Positions 25,746-39,669 of a stretch of DNA of 64,000 bases are shown piece by piece. The translations under genes were made by a program, and so were the position numbers. Origin of the DNA: Hygrocybe punicea (Eukaryota > Basidiomycota > Agaricomycetes > Agaricales > Hygrophoraceae); assembly GCA_963556145.1 (NCBI GenBank), contig OY744467.1, positions 4,464,001-4,528,000 on the forward strand, written 5' to 3'. Each line of letters starts with the position of its first letter. Positions within the stretch are counted from its first letter, which is position 1. The notes beneath the pieces were generated by a model. The model saw only the letters and a program-made list of their open reading frames with translations. It made no database searches and was not told where the DNA came from.

Positions 25746-27920
25746 ATGGGCGGTCTCACCGAGAGGCGGAAATACCAGAAGCCCGCGAGTCGACTCTGCT
25801 CACGAGACGTCGTAGTCAACGGATTCCGATTCTTCTGGGTCGTTACCGTTATTTGGTGCGAGGTTGGGACTTTCTTCTTTAGCCTGAGAGGCTGTAGATG
25901 GCCGGTCGTGACGCCTGTGCGGTCCATTTCTACCCTGGTGTCGCCTTTTTTTTCATGCTCATTTATGTTTGGAAACAATAGTTTGATCCTCACGAGAAAC
26001 CTGCGCACATCTTGTTGATCACGGATGCGCAAATACGGCCGCCATCGTCAATCTCAGGAGGGAAACGCCATCGCTCTCTCCGCCAGTATATCAACGATTT
26101 GAACCTTAGGAAAAGCTGGAATGTCGCAAATCGCTTGAAACCTCACGGTGTGATATTCCTTGGAGACATGTTGGCGTCTGGCAAACATGTCACGAATGGT
26201 ACAGAGTAAGTCGACTATGGAGCCGTTACATGAAGTGTATATGTCCTTCACCGATGGTTCTAGGTACCAGCTGTACTACCAAAAGTTCAAGGATACGCTT
26301 CCTCTGAACCCTGCAGTTGATGTCTGGTACTTGCCAGGGAATAACGATGTTGGGTAAGTGCATCATATATGCTCTGTGCGCCCGCAGCTTGAAAATCGCA
26401 CAGTCTGGGCACTCACACACGATCGAAAGTGCTCCGTCGCCACTTCACAAAAAACTTTAGTCCTTTGAATCTCAAAGTCACCGTGAGAAATCACACTTTG
26501 CTGCTTTTGGATGCCCCAGGCTTGGTGGAGGAGGACTATCAACGCACATCACATGGAAAACAGTATGACGAATGGACTCCCATAGCGGGAGGAGTAGTCG
26601 AGTTTGTCAAGGCCAACCTTGCCGGTAAATGCTATGTTCTCCCTTGTGCCCACGTTGCTCAATTCCCCTTATCATAGGTCAAGATACGAAACCAGTCATT
26701 CTTTTTAGCCACATACCACTTTCTCGGCCGGATACGAAGTCTTGTGGCCCTTTTCGAGAGCGAGGCACGATAAGGAGGGGGGTTGGGACTGGATACCAGA
26801 ATACTCTCGGTAAACACACAACCACGTTCCTGCTCAAAACACTCCGCCCATCTGCTGTATTCAGGTATGTTTCTTATCGCCTTATCTCATCTTGTTTGTT
26901 CAATGATGTTGTGAAAGTGGAGACAACCGCGATTATTGCGACTACACCCACGTTCTCCCTCCAGCAGACCCTGAGGGCGAGTCGGAACTGAGCGTCCGAG
27001 AAGTGACGGTCAAATCCTTCTCTCTGGCAAACCAAATACGTAGGCCAGGATTCCAAATGCTGTCGCTTGTTTCTCCGCCATCTCCTCCTTCTCCTACTGC
27101 GAAAACATTTGCAGACCGACCATGCTCTCTTCCGGACCAGCGTAGCATTCAGAGCTCGGTTTATGTGCCTTTGCTCTTCGTCACCGTTTTATTGCTTTTC
27201 CTCTCCAACGTATATCGCGCACGACGGGTCCGGACGTCAGCGCCCACACCCATCTCACTCTCCCCTGTGAATGTGCGCCATAACGTTGCGAAGACCCCCA
27301 TATTCCATATGGATTCAGCCGTCTGGTCACCATTCAGCCCTGTCTCGCCACACACTATTCCACGGAGCACCAGCCCTCGGAACATCATGCCACCGCCTTT
27401 GCGCACACCAAATGGTCTGGCAGCCCCTACCCTTCGTGCTTTTTCCCGCCCATCCACCCCACATGGGTCGCCGCTCCTCTCTCCGGTGACATTCCCACAG
27501 GACGAGGACGAGGATGAGTCCATGTACCCCGCACAATACGCTGTGCGGCGCGAAGGCCACGACAACTCAAATAGCGGTGTTTGGGCTCCTGTACAGGCTG
27601 ACGATTACCACCACGTAGACCAAAACCGAGCGAGTTCGTCACACTTCTTGCCTGCCCCAGGGGTGAGAGGTACAGATCAGCAGCCTTGGTCTTGGTCACG
27701 GACGTTCGTCGTTCGGGGACGGCGTCTGCATATGAATATCCGTGTCCCTGGGACGTTCTCCCTGGCTTGGTTGAAAATGCTGTTTAGTACGGGGACGGAT
27801 TTGAAGGGGAACCGTGACGGGAAGCGCCAAAATGTCGTGGTTGGAACTGTTGTTGATGGACTGGCCATTGCATGGCCTTCGATGATTGTCTGGGGTATGA
27901 TTGCGTGGTGGATATTTTAG
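25746..27920 (+). CDS. Cdc1/Ted1-type metallophosphoesterase, copy A, with altered metal site
   Basis: Paralogue of the gene at 14261-16466. Exons 25746-25937, 25982-26205, 26264-26353, 26404-26624, 26678-26864 and 26918-27920 give 638 residues, with intron positions matching copy B. It keeps the N-terminal helix (FFWVVTVIWCEVGTFFF), ITDAQI, IFLGDML, FSHIPLSRPD and the later helix VYVPLLFVTVLLLFL. The family's GNHD box is GNND, and the SGDDHDYC box is SGDNRDYC, so two conserved histidines of the metal-binding/catalytic centre are replaced by Asn and Arg. No stop or frameshift is seen. The C-terminal part is longer and Pro/Ser-rich. It may be a pseudoenzyme, or have shifted chemistry. The frame-preserving choice for exon 4 is the second CACAG acceptor. 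Confidence 0.9.
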
Positions 27921-28020
27921 ATTTATCCGATTAGTTGTCGTTCTTTGACATAGTGGACGGACAGTATCATGCATATATGTTTTGTTGTTGTGGTCACGTG
28001 GATATCAACGTCAGCCTCCA

Positions 28021-28976
28021 ATGTACATGTCTGACGCCCGAACCGTTGCCCTCGGTGCCCTAACCGCTGTCGTTCTGGTTGGGACTGCAGTTTCGGTCTT
28101 TTACAACACATACCTCGACACCTCAAACCCCCTCCTCACCGGCCTGCCTCATCCCCTCCAACAAACCCACTATTTCGCCTCCAAATCCAATTTCCTAAAC
28201 GTCTATTTCATCAAACTAGCCTGGGCCTGGACATCGGCCGCATTTCTTGTCTTATGGGACACTAGTCCACCGGTGGTGCGCACCAAGGAGCGTCTTGGCA
28301 AGTGGGCGGTCGCAACGGCGGCATGGCTGGCATTCACGGGGTGGTTCTTTGGCCCCGCCATTATCGAGCGGGTAGTTGTCGCATCCGGGGGCGAATGCGT
28401 CCTGTCGCTCCCTTCTGGCAACATCCTCGCTGTCCCTGCGCAGTACTGCTATACCCATACCACGGTCTCCCCCGCGACACACCCGAGCCTCTTCGCAGCC
28501 GCACTTATTCAGCAAGCGGGTCTGGGCCTAGGCAGGGATTGGCATGCGCGCCCAAGGCTGATGCGTGGGCATGACGTCTCGGGCCACATCTTCCTGCTCA
28601 CGCTGAGTGTGTTGTTCCTTACGGACCAGTTGCGTGCGTCGTTTCTCGTGGGACGCCCCGCCACGGCCTTGTGGTCGCAGGTCCACCGACTGGCGATCGC
28701 TTTTAATGTGGTGGTGATCGCAGTGTGGTTGTTGGCGAGCTGGACGACGAGTGTGTATTTCCATTCGCCATGGGAGAAGGTCACTGGATATTGTTGCGTG
28801 CCCAAATTTCTTTTCGTGATGATATGACTTCCATGACTGATGTGGGGCTGGTATTGCTTGCTGGTGTAGTAATTGGCTTGGCCAGTTTTTCCGTCACGCA
28901 GCTTCCAATATTCAACTCTCCTCCTCCTGAAGGTGGGACGGTACCCGCTTCCCAAGCGAAGCTTCACTTGACTTAG
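28021..28976 (+). CDS. FIT-family protein (fat storage-inducing transmembrane, Scs3-like)
   Basis: ER membrane protein of the FIT family, needed for lipid-droplet budding and ER lipid balance; members act as acyl-CoA diphosphatases. Two exons, 28021-28792 and 28870-28976, give 292 residues. Several hydrophobic helices are evident (VALGALTAVVLVGTAVSVF, WAVATAAWLAFTGWFFG, FLLTLSVLFLT, IAFNVVVIAVWLLASW). The family signature GHDVSGHIFLL contains one of the two catalytic histidines, and SVYFHSPWEKVTGY carries the second. The end, SVTQLPIF, matches the family C-terminus. I chose the ATG at 28021; another at 28027 is equally possible. Confidence 0.88.
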
Positions 28977-29159
28977 TGATATTTTAGTGAGTTAAAACAA
29001 TCTTCCCATTTCTGATATTATAGCTACTTATGATGTAAACCTATCAGATCATGCAAATATCTTTGGGATGCTATCACTCTATATTGTCAATCTGTTTTTC
29101 TAGCGTAATCATTCTAGAGCTGCGAGGCTATTTTTTATTATCACCATCCATCATATGCA

Positions 29160-31651
<2,492 letters not shown>

Positions 31652-31812
31652 TTGAGTCTGGCGCTCTCCTTGTACAGATGATCTTGTAGGTGAAACGCCA
31701 GTCTTTCCAGCTTACCACGATCTTATAGGCTTGGTAGATTTCCTGAACAATATGATTCTTTTGAAAGTGTCCCCAATATGATATTAATATGATAGTATTA
31801 GATGAGAAGGAT

Positions 31813-33399
31813 TTAATAGCGTTCCACGACTACCAGGTCCTCCTTATCCATCTCCCGAACACTTTCCTCGTCCTCCTGCCCAAGTAATTCAAATCCTTGG
31901 CTGTCCCCATCTGCCGACTGGCTCTGATCAACAGCCTGTACTCTCCTCACCACCTCCCATTCTACACGAAGAAACACCCACATCCACCGTCGAACGAGCT
32001 CTGCAATCTCGAGCCAGAATATGGCCGCACTACCGTCAGGGTCCGAGTGAAGATGGCTAGACAATTTGATTGACCACGTCAGGCGAAGAATCAGGTTGAA
32101 GAAGACGAGCAGTGGATAGACGGGACGTGGATAGAGGAGTAACGAGCGCAGCCCATATGGATGAGTACGTCGTGCGGAAAGCCCGTTGAACGTCTCTTCA
32201 GAAGCACCGCGTTTAGTAAGAGAAGTGGAACTAAGGGAGGGGTTCAAGGCCGGGTACAGATAAGGAAGAATGAGGCGCCGCAGAAGGGGTGCTGGTCTTC
32301 CACTGATTTTTTCTGAGAAAGGATTCAAGAGATCGAGGCCCCAGTCGTTGGTCACATCCCACCAAAAGGAGTACAATGAATTCATCGCAGCAGCAAAAAG
32401 CCTACGTTGGTACAGTGAATGGGAAGTATTTTCGATAGTAATCAACTTACCATAGCCTGAACAGGCCGAGGTCACCCTGCGATGACTCTTGCGTAATCTT
32501 CCCACCGCTCTCTTCTAAAACTTCGGGAACTATCCTGAGGGCTGCAGAAAGATAGATCACAGGAAATGAGGTCGCGTATTTTATTGCATTGTAAAGAGGC
32601 CGACGACTTGTATTCGTGGGCAGCTTGTGTTCGATGAGACATTGCCGAAAACGCGCCAGATACGGCAAGCTGTTCGTGGAGTGATTATGAGGGAGGGAGG
32701 GTTGATGACTTGCAATGACTTTACCTCATTATAGTGGGTAATATCCACCGAGACCAGCCTTCCTGCCGAGGGAGGAGAAGAAAGCTACCTCCCGGAAGGA
32801 GCATACAGATCGAAAGCCACACATCCCCCAGAACTTTCGCAAAGGACGTAAAAATATCGGCAAATATCACATCCGAGAAGTATATAGGTTGTTCGGAAGG
32901 AGAAAATAGACATCGCCAAATAGCGCTGCATAAGAAACTTTGGTCAGAAAGACGAAGAGACGGGAAAGAAAAGACAGACTCACGAAAGAAACATATCGCG
33001 TTCCCGTTTCTGGAAAGCATCAAACTGGCTGATGAGAACGATGACAACAAACAGTCCACAGATGGCGGGGATGTATCTGAATGCGTCTACAAGCACCAGG
33101 TTCCCGTGGATGAGATATATAAACAATGCCCATGCCCCAAAGCAGAAGAGGGAGTACGCCATAAACAGTCTGTAAATCGGCAAATAAAGTGTTGATATCC
33201 TGTTAGGACGATGCGAGAGTGAAATCTTCCCCATGCCTTCAGGCGTACGCAGATCCATCGCGGTGACCACATCCACACCGGATAGCTCTAGGCCGTGCAA
33301 GTTGGTAGCCCACCCTAGCATGCCCACGCCAGCCAGAAAAAGGACGCGAAAAGGGAGGGGGAAGAATGCATCGAAAGGGATTGCTCTTCCTGCACTCAT
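31813..33399 (-). CDS. ERD1: EXS-domain Golgi protein, Erd1-like
   Basis: Exons 33399-32984, 32925-32725, 32669-32451 and 32401-31813 give 474 residues. The protein begins with hydrophobic helices (PFRVLFLAGVGMLGWATNLH, FMAYSLFCFGAWALFIYLIH, AICGLFVVIVLISQF). It then has the EXS-domain pattern: FADIFTSFAKVLGDVWLS, NSLYSFWWDVTNDWGLDLL, and AELVRRWMWVFLRVEWEVV near the C-terminus. There is no N-terminal SPX domain, so it is Erd1-like rather than Xpr1/Syg1. Erd1 recycles phosphate from the Golgi lumen and is needed for retention of glycosyltransferases and ER proteins. It is divergent from SNU23 with 142 bases between starts. Confidence 0.88.
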
Positions 33400-33541
33400 T
33401 ATTATGCAGGAATATGCCCCTGCGCGCGCAGCTGCAATGAAATCGGTGAGCAAACTTGGAAGCGAAAGCGAAATTTACCTTTTCCAGTCATGTGGCGTGG
33501 GAATACACCTTTTGAAGACGACTACTAAGTAATACGAGTCG

Positions 33542-34330
33542 ATGGCAGAGAAAGCTGGGGCCTATGCAACCAAGGCAGCAGACACAGACTTCCGGAAGAA
33601 ATGGGATAAAGAGGAATATGCAGAAAGGGCTAGGAAAAAGGACCAAGAGGAAAAAGAGCGCATGCAAGAGAATGAAGAGCGCATGAAACAAGGTGTGTCC
33701 TCATCGCGCACAACCAAAGGAACCCACTGATACATATACATGCAAGGGAAGAGACCTAGAAAAGGTCGACGTGAAGATATACCGAAGCCAACCGAACTCA
33801 TGAAACAACGCGAAGCGCCATTGGAGCTCGAGAAAAACCTAAACAAGACCATGGTGGTGCAAAACCCCGGAGGGAGAGGGTCTGGTCAGCCCGGTTTCTA
33901 TTGCGAAGCCTGTAGCAGGACGTATAAAGACAGTGTCGGATACTTGGATCACATCAACGGCAGAGCACGTACGTATATTTTCATCATGTTTTTCCTACCG
34001 TCACAATTATGATCATGGCTTGCAGACTTGCGGAAACTTGGTCAGACGACACAAATAGAGCGATCTACGCTGATCCAAGTCCAAGCTCGAATAGCATATC
34101 TCCGGGAAAAGACTAAAGAATCTTCCAACGCGAAATCATTTGATTTCGATCAACGATTAGCTGAAGTCAAAGCCAAAGAAGAAGCCCTGCGGAAAGAGAA
34201 AAAGGCGTTGAAGAAAGCAGAAAAGGAGAAAGCTCTTGTCGACCTTGTTAAGGACTCTGCCACTATCAATCAGGACGACGATATCGCCAAAATGATGGGA
34301 TTTGGGGGATTTGGAACCTCAAAGAAATAA
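33542..34330 (+). CDS. SNU23: Snu23-like U4/U6.U5 tri-snRNP zinc-finger protein
   Basis: Exons 33542-33692, 33747-33968 and 34026-34330 total 678 bases (225 residues). After a charged helical start (FRKKWDKEEYAERARKK) comes the U1-like C2H2 finger FYCEACSRTYKDSVGYLDHINGR joined to AHLRKLGQ, with C-x2-C and H-x5-H spacing. A Lys/Glu-rich coiled coil follows, and the end is MMGFGGFGTSKK. This is the layout of Snu23/ZMAT2, a spliceosomal B-complex component. It runs convergent to the isoleucyl-tRNA synthetase gene, 73 bases apart. Confidence 0.92.
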
Positions 34331-34403
34331 TGTAATCTCCCCGAACCCATGTATTTCTATATCAACAGTGTATTACAAGCTCATTTTCTTCTCGCGAGTT
34401 GAT

Positions 34404-37400
34404 TCATGATTGCACCAAGGACAGCGTGAACTTCACTTCCGCAATATCCTGCTCTTCTTCAATAAGCACCTTTCCCTCCTTCCGGTCTTTCGCGTCCACG
34501 GGAACATTTCGCACGGTCCTTTCAATGATATCTGCATGTTCCTTCCATGCGGCCAGCAAATCTTCTCCAGCACCCTCCTTGAAGCTATAAAATACGTCGA
34601 CATCATCCGTGGCCTGAAGTCCCGCCTTCTTCCGCAGTTTCTGGATGCGGTTCGTGAACTCTCGGGCGAGCCACTCTCTTACGAGATCTGGGTGCGCCTG
34701 GACGTCAAGTCTAACTACGACGTCGTTGTCCGTGTGCGTCGCGTACTGGCCTTCGGCGGTAGGCGGTAGTTCTAGGTAACGCTGCACGGTGAGATCACCT
34801 GCGACCAGCTCGATGCCGTCCACTGTTATTTTCCCCGTCTTGACATAGGTCTTAACGTCGTCGCTCAAGATGCTGGGCAGCGCATTCCTTACGCGGGCAA
34901 GGTCTTTTCGGAGTTTCCGCCCTAGGACACCCCAGTCCGCCACCGCGCGATATCGCACACCGGAAAGTGTTTCGTCAGATGTGAGAATAATATCACGAAC
35001 ATTGAGCTCAGACATAATGTATCGCTGCAGAGGTTGGATATCCGCAAGGAACTCCGGGTCACCGTGGAACACCAACAACTCCTTCAATGGCGTCTAACGC
35101 GAAGAAGGATAAGTGATCGCGTGAGGTGCATAGGCTTGAACAAACCTTCAGGGGGAGAACATATTTCTCTCGAATGTTGCGCGTCAGTTCGATGATGGTC
35201 TGCATCCGTCGGACTTGTCGTTCAATGTCCGTATCAAAATATTCTTCTTTCACCTCTGGAAAGCTCAAGAAGTGGACAGATCGAGTATCACCAGCAGAAG
35301 GATCTTCTGGGATGAATAGGCGGAGGGTTTGGTATATGTTCTCGGTCAGGAAAGGCGTGTACGATGACTGGAGGACAGGCAACTGCTAGTTAACATACAA
35401 TGATAGCACCGAAGCCAGAGTCGAACATACCATTGTCCTGCATAGAGTGAAAAGGGTCTCAAACAGGGTGTTCAGAGCAGCAGTCGTGTCCTCCTTTCCA
35501 CCTTCGCCTTTCAAACGTTTCCGGTTGAATCGAATGTACCAATTTGTAAGTTCGTCCACAAGTTCTAGCAACCGTGGGATGATGGTGTAGAGCCTGTACG
35601 CCGCCATCTCTTGCCGCACCAACCCAATGAGCGACTGGCACCGTGCGAGGATCCACCGATCCATGACGTTGTTGGACACTGCCGCATGGGGATTGTACTT
35701 GAACTCGACCCCACTCGTCTTCTTAAACAACGCGACTTGACCCAAGAAGAACCGGAAAGAATTCAGCCAGGGAAGGAGCACCCGCGAGATCACTTCCCGG
35801 ACACCCTCTTCCCGGAAACGTAAGTTGTCGCCCCGGACAATGGGCGAGTTCACGAGGAACATCCTATTTGCTTTGGTTTCAGCAGAGCTCACTCACCACA
35901 AGCTGCTGCGCGTTACGCACCTCGTAGCATCCGCACCGTATGAATTGATGATCAAGTTAGGGTCGGGATAATTTCTCAAGCTCTTGCTCATCTTCTTCCC
36001 ATCGCTGAGGCTTCCATCAACAAGTGGAAGCGGGGAAGGAGCAGGGCATCTTACGCTGCCATTACGAGACCGGTTACAATCAAATTCTTCCACGGTGCAC
36101 TGTTGAACAAGTGCGTCGAAAGCACAAGGAGAGTATAGAACCATCCTCGAGTCTGATCAATACCCTCAGATATAAAATCTGCGGGGAATGTGCTTTCAAA
36201 AAGCTCCTTGTTTTCGAATGGGTAGTGGAGTTGCGCATAGGGCATGCTGAGAGTGAAAAATATCCATATGAGATATGCTGCCAAAATTTGCCAAAAACGC
36301 ACCTGCCAGACTCGAACCAGCAGTCGAACACTTCTTCAATGCGCTTGAGCTGACCCTTTCCACGTTGTGAAGGGATGGTGATATGGTCGATTTTGTCTCT
36401 GTGAATATCAGTGATATTCCGGGTACCAGAAAGCCGCTCCAGGTCTTCCACGGAGCCGACGCACACGATCTGCAGCACGATTATCAATGACCCTAACGAG
36501 AGCTACATATTACATATTAAACTGAAGCGTACCTCCTCCATGTCGTCGCTGACCCACAAGGGCATGGGTGTCCCCCAATAACGGTTGCGTGAGACATTCC
36601 AGTCACGGGCATTGGCTAACCAATTGCCAAACCTATTGTCACCGACGCTTTGCGGTACCCTGTAATGTGAGGATGTGTGACGAGAACAGAAGGACACCGA
36701 CACCACAGATACACGAACCATCGCGTTCCTTGATTGTTCTCCACAAGCTGATCCACGATCGGCTGTACTCGGACGAACCACGCAGGTACGGCACGGTAGA
36801 TCAAGGGCATCCCCGATCTGCAGAAAACACACTATCAGTGCGTGTCAATGGAGTGATGAGGACCTGATCACCAACCGCCAGCAGTATGGATACGAATGCT
36901 TGACATTGGACCGAACGATCAGACGCCCTTTCGCGTCAAGAACCTTGAGGATATCCTTGTCTGCGGTCTTCTCTACTCGTCAAGTCAAAAACATTGTGCG
37001 GTTCTATACGCATCCGTACCTTAACGTACTGTCCCGAAAAGTCCGAGACTTCCTTGGTGAACTTGCCTGCGTCGTCAATGGGACAAGGAGGCATTTCATC
37101 CGGACGGAGAACGCCGTTGGCAACGGCAATGCGGTGATCATCCTCGCCAAATCCGGGGGCTTGATGCACGATGCCCGTGCCATCCGCTTCCGTCACATAC
37201 GTGTCGACAACCACCCTAAAAGCCTTGTCTTCAAACTGGTGGTTGACTTAAGAGAATACTATAATTCGAACATAGGCCAAAGCCATACCTGATCAGTGAA
37301 ATAGTCAAACAGCGGCACGTATCTCCAGCCTTTCATATCCGAGCCCTGAAACTGGCCCACTTTCTTGTACTTTGCCGTTTTGACAACTTTGTACAGTGTG

Positions 37401-38355
37401 TTGAGCAACTTCTCATGCAGAATGAAATTCTGATCACGCTCATGGTCATGTATCTTGATGTACGTGTAATCGGGGTGAACACATAGAGCGAGATTGGAGG
37501 GCAGAGTCCACGGAGTTGTCGTCCAGGCCAAGAGGGATGTCTTTGGATCATCGACCAAGGGGAAAGATACCGTGACTAGCGATCCACCATTGACACGGTT
37601 ACATGAATCGGGTACAAGTGAGACTCACTAGCAGGATCGTTGACATCCCGGTAATCCAGTCCCGCTTCAAAGTTAGAGAGCGGGGTTGTGCATCCGGTGG
37701 AATACGGCATGACGCGCAAACCACGATAGACCATTCCCTTCTCGAAGAGCTGCTTGAACACCCACCAGACAGACTCCATGAAGGAGATATTGAGCGTCTT
37801 ATAGTCGTTGTCAAAGTCGATCCAACGGCCCATGCGCTCGACGGTCTGACGCCACTCAGACGAATAGCGCATGACGATATTGCGACACTCGGCGTTGTAG
37901 TTTTCGATACCCATGGCAAGCACATCCGCTTTACCAGTGATGCCTAGTTTCTTGTCGATCTCATGCTCGACGGGCAGACCGTGGGTGTCCCAGCCAAAAC
38001 GCCTGGTGACGTGGTACCCGCTCACATGTGCGTGCCGAGTGACGATGTCCTGGATGGGGGTGTTAGAGCTGGACGACTACCGAAGGCAGAGGATGTACCT
38101 TGATGGTTCCCGCGAGGAGATGTCCGTAGTGAGGTAGCCCCGTGGCAAACGGGGGCCCATCGTAGAATGAATACTCAGGGCGACCTTCAGAGAGCTTCAA
38201 GCTTGTCTGAAACGCGTCGATTTCTTTCCAAAATGCAAGGACTTTTTCCTCTTCTTTTGGAAAGTCGAATACGGCAGAGACTGTGCACAATCGTGAGCCA
38301 ACCGAACCTGACCTGGTCAGTGGAAAACCGCACCATTGTGAGGAGGAAAAGACAT
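34404..38355 (-). CDS. ILS1: Isoleucyl-tRNA synthetase, cytosolic
   Basis: Class I aminoacyl-tRNA synthetase charging tRNA-Ile. The start is a 22-base exon (38355-38334, MSFPPHN) joined to [17 protein letters not shown] at 38280. The HIGH box is PHYGH within [39 protein letters not shown] follows in the exon from 38049. The editing (CP1) domain includes [14 protein letters not shown] and [13 protein letters not shown] is present as [14 protein letters not shown] near 35980. The anticodon-binding domain and the long eukaryote-type C-terminal extension end at 34404. No mitochondrial presequence is seen, supporting the cytosolic form. I traced only part of the many introns; exon ends between 35.1 and 37.6 kb are approximate. 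Confidence 0.95.
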
Positions 38356-38483
38356 TTTCCTTTCGGTCAGGACCTGGTTGGGACGACTTTTTTTTTCCTC
38401 CTTTAGCAGCGAGTGAGTCATTAGAGATCGGCAATGGCCGATTAGATCTTACTGGTAGTCTGGTGTCTATGTCTAAACTACAG

Positions 38484-39315
38484 CTAGCTACAGCGAGTTG
38501 GCCTCGATGTCCACCCACCATCCAATCGATCAAGTAACCCCTGCACCTCCTTGACCGCCCCTTTCCGCTCCGCCCGCGCCTCCTCCCATCCCCCATCCGT
38601 CACGATCGCATCCAGGCGGAGGAGAGACTGCAAGAGCAGCTCGGCGAGGCGAGTATGTTCCTTGTCCAGGCTGCGTGAGGGTTCCGTGTCCGATGGGAAA
38701 GTTGAAGACTGCTCGTCAGGTTGGGGCTGAACGGGCATGTCCGGGTCTGGGGAGAAGAGTGTGTGGAGGAACAGGTCGACAGAAGGCGAAAGGGTGGTTC
38801 GGACTTGGTCTAGCTCTGCGCGGATCTGGGAGATAGTGCTTTGTTCCGTCTTGCGATCTGCGGCATTCGGTTTGGTGGAAAGGGGTATATCGGGAGGGAG
38901 TTCGCCTCCGCCAATGAGAACAATGACGGAGTTTTCACGAATATTGTAGGCGGATACTGGGGATTGTGGGTTGGTATATGTTGAAACAAGTTAGTTTGTG
39001 ATATGTACACGCTCAGGACAGGCTCATGACATCACAGGGCCAAACGGGAAATTTGCTTGAAGAACAAAACGGGACTAACTGGGGCCATCTCCCTTCATCA
39101 CTGCCCCGGAATGGACGAGCTTGAAGGAATGTTCCGGGAGTTGCGTGTAGTCCGCAAGCGATTGACGTATCAGTTGGAGCTTGGTGTCCAGTGGAGGAAG
39201 AGGGAGCATGATTCTGACGGCAGAATGACGGATTGTGCGTGTCAGCCTAGGACATGTCATTTGATGGGACACTGGTTCCTCACCGCTCCCTCCCCCACTT
39301 CACGACGATGGACAT
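38484..39315 (-). CDS. Ubl-BAG co-chaperone, probably membrane-anchored (Snl1-like)
   Basis: From ATG at 39315 the protein reads [11 protein letters not shown], joins after an intron to [20 protein letters not shown] and [15 protein letters not shown], then [20 protein letters not shown], a ubiquitin-like domain. The C-terminus ([20 protein letters not shown], then [17 protein letters not shown]) is a BAG domain, the nucleotide-exchange module for Hsp70. The same frame continues upstream of 39315 with a hydrophobic segment (TITLFILIHITFPYLRYAF), and a further piece (ELPILVVFALYA) lies across a possible intron. The real start may therefore be upstream, near 39.5 kb, with a membrane anchor as in yeast Snl1. 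I found no ATG for that longer form. Confidence 0.78.
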
Positions 39316-39669
39316 CGGCCTCTGGGTATTTCGTGTGAACGCGTAACGGAGGTACGGGAACGTGATGTGAATGAGGATGAAGAGGGTGATTGTAGCTGGG
39401 AACGTGGTCAGGACTGGGAAACGAGTGACAGTGCGGTAGTCAGTGGCTCACCGGCGTATAGAGCGAAGACGACCAGGATGGGCAACTCTGCAAGCGAACA
39501 CGTTGTACGTTCACGGACTCGGATGCGAATACGGGCTATAGCTGTGTCGGCAACGTCCGTGTTATTGAAACTCCGATACTATGACTTCATTCTCAAATAA
39601 ATTAGTTCTAGCAACCGGCATCGTCTAACTGCTTTGGCTGACCACCCCTCTTCATCCTCGACCACCACC

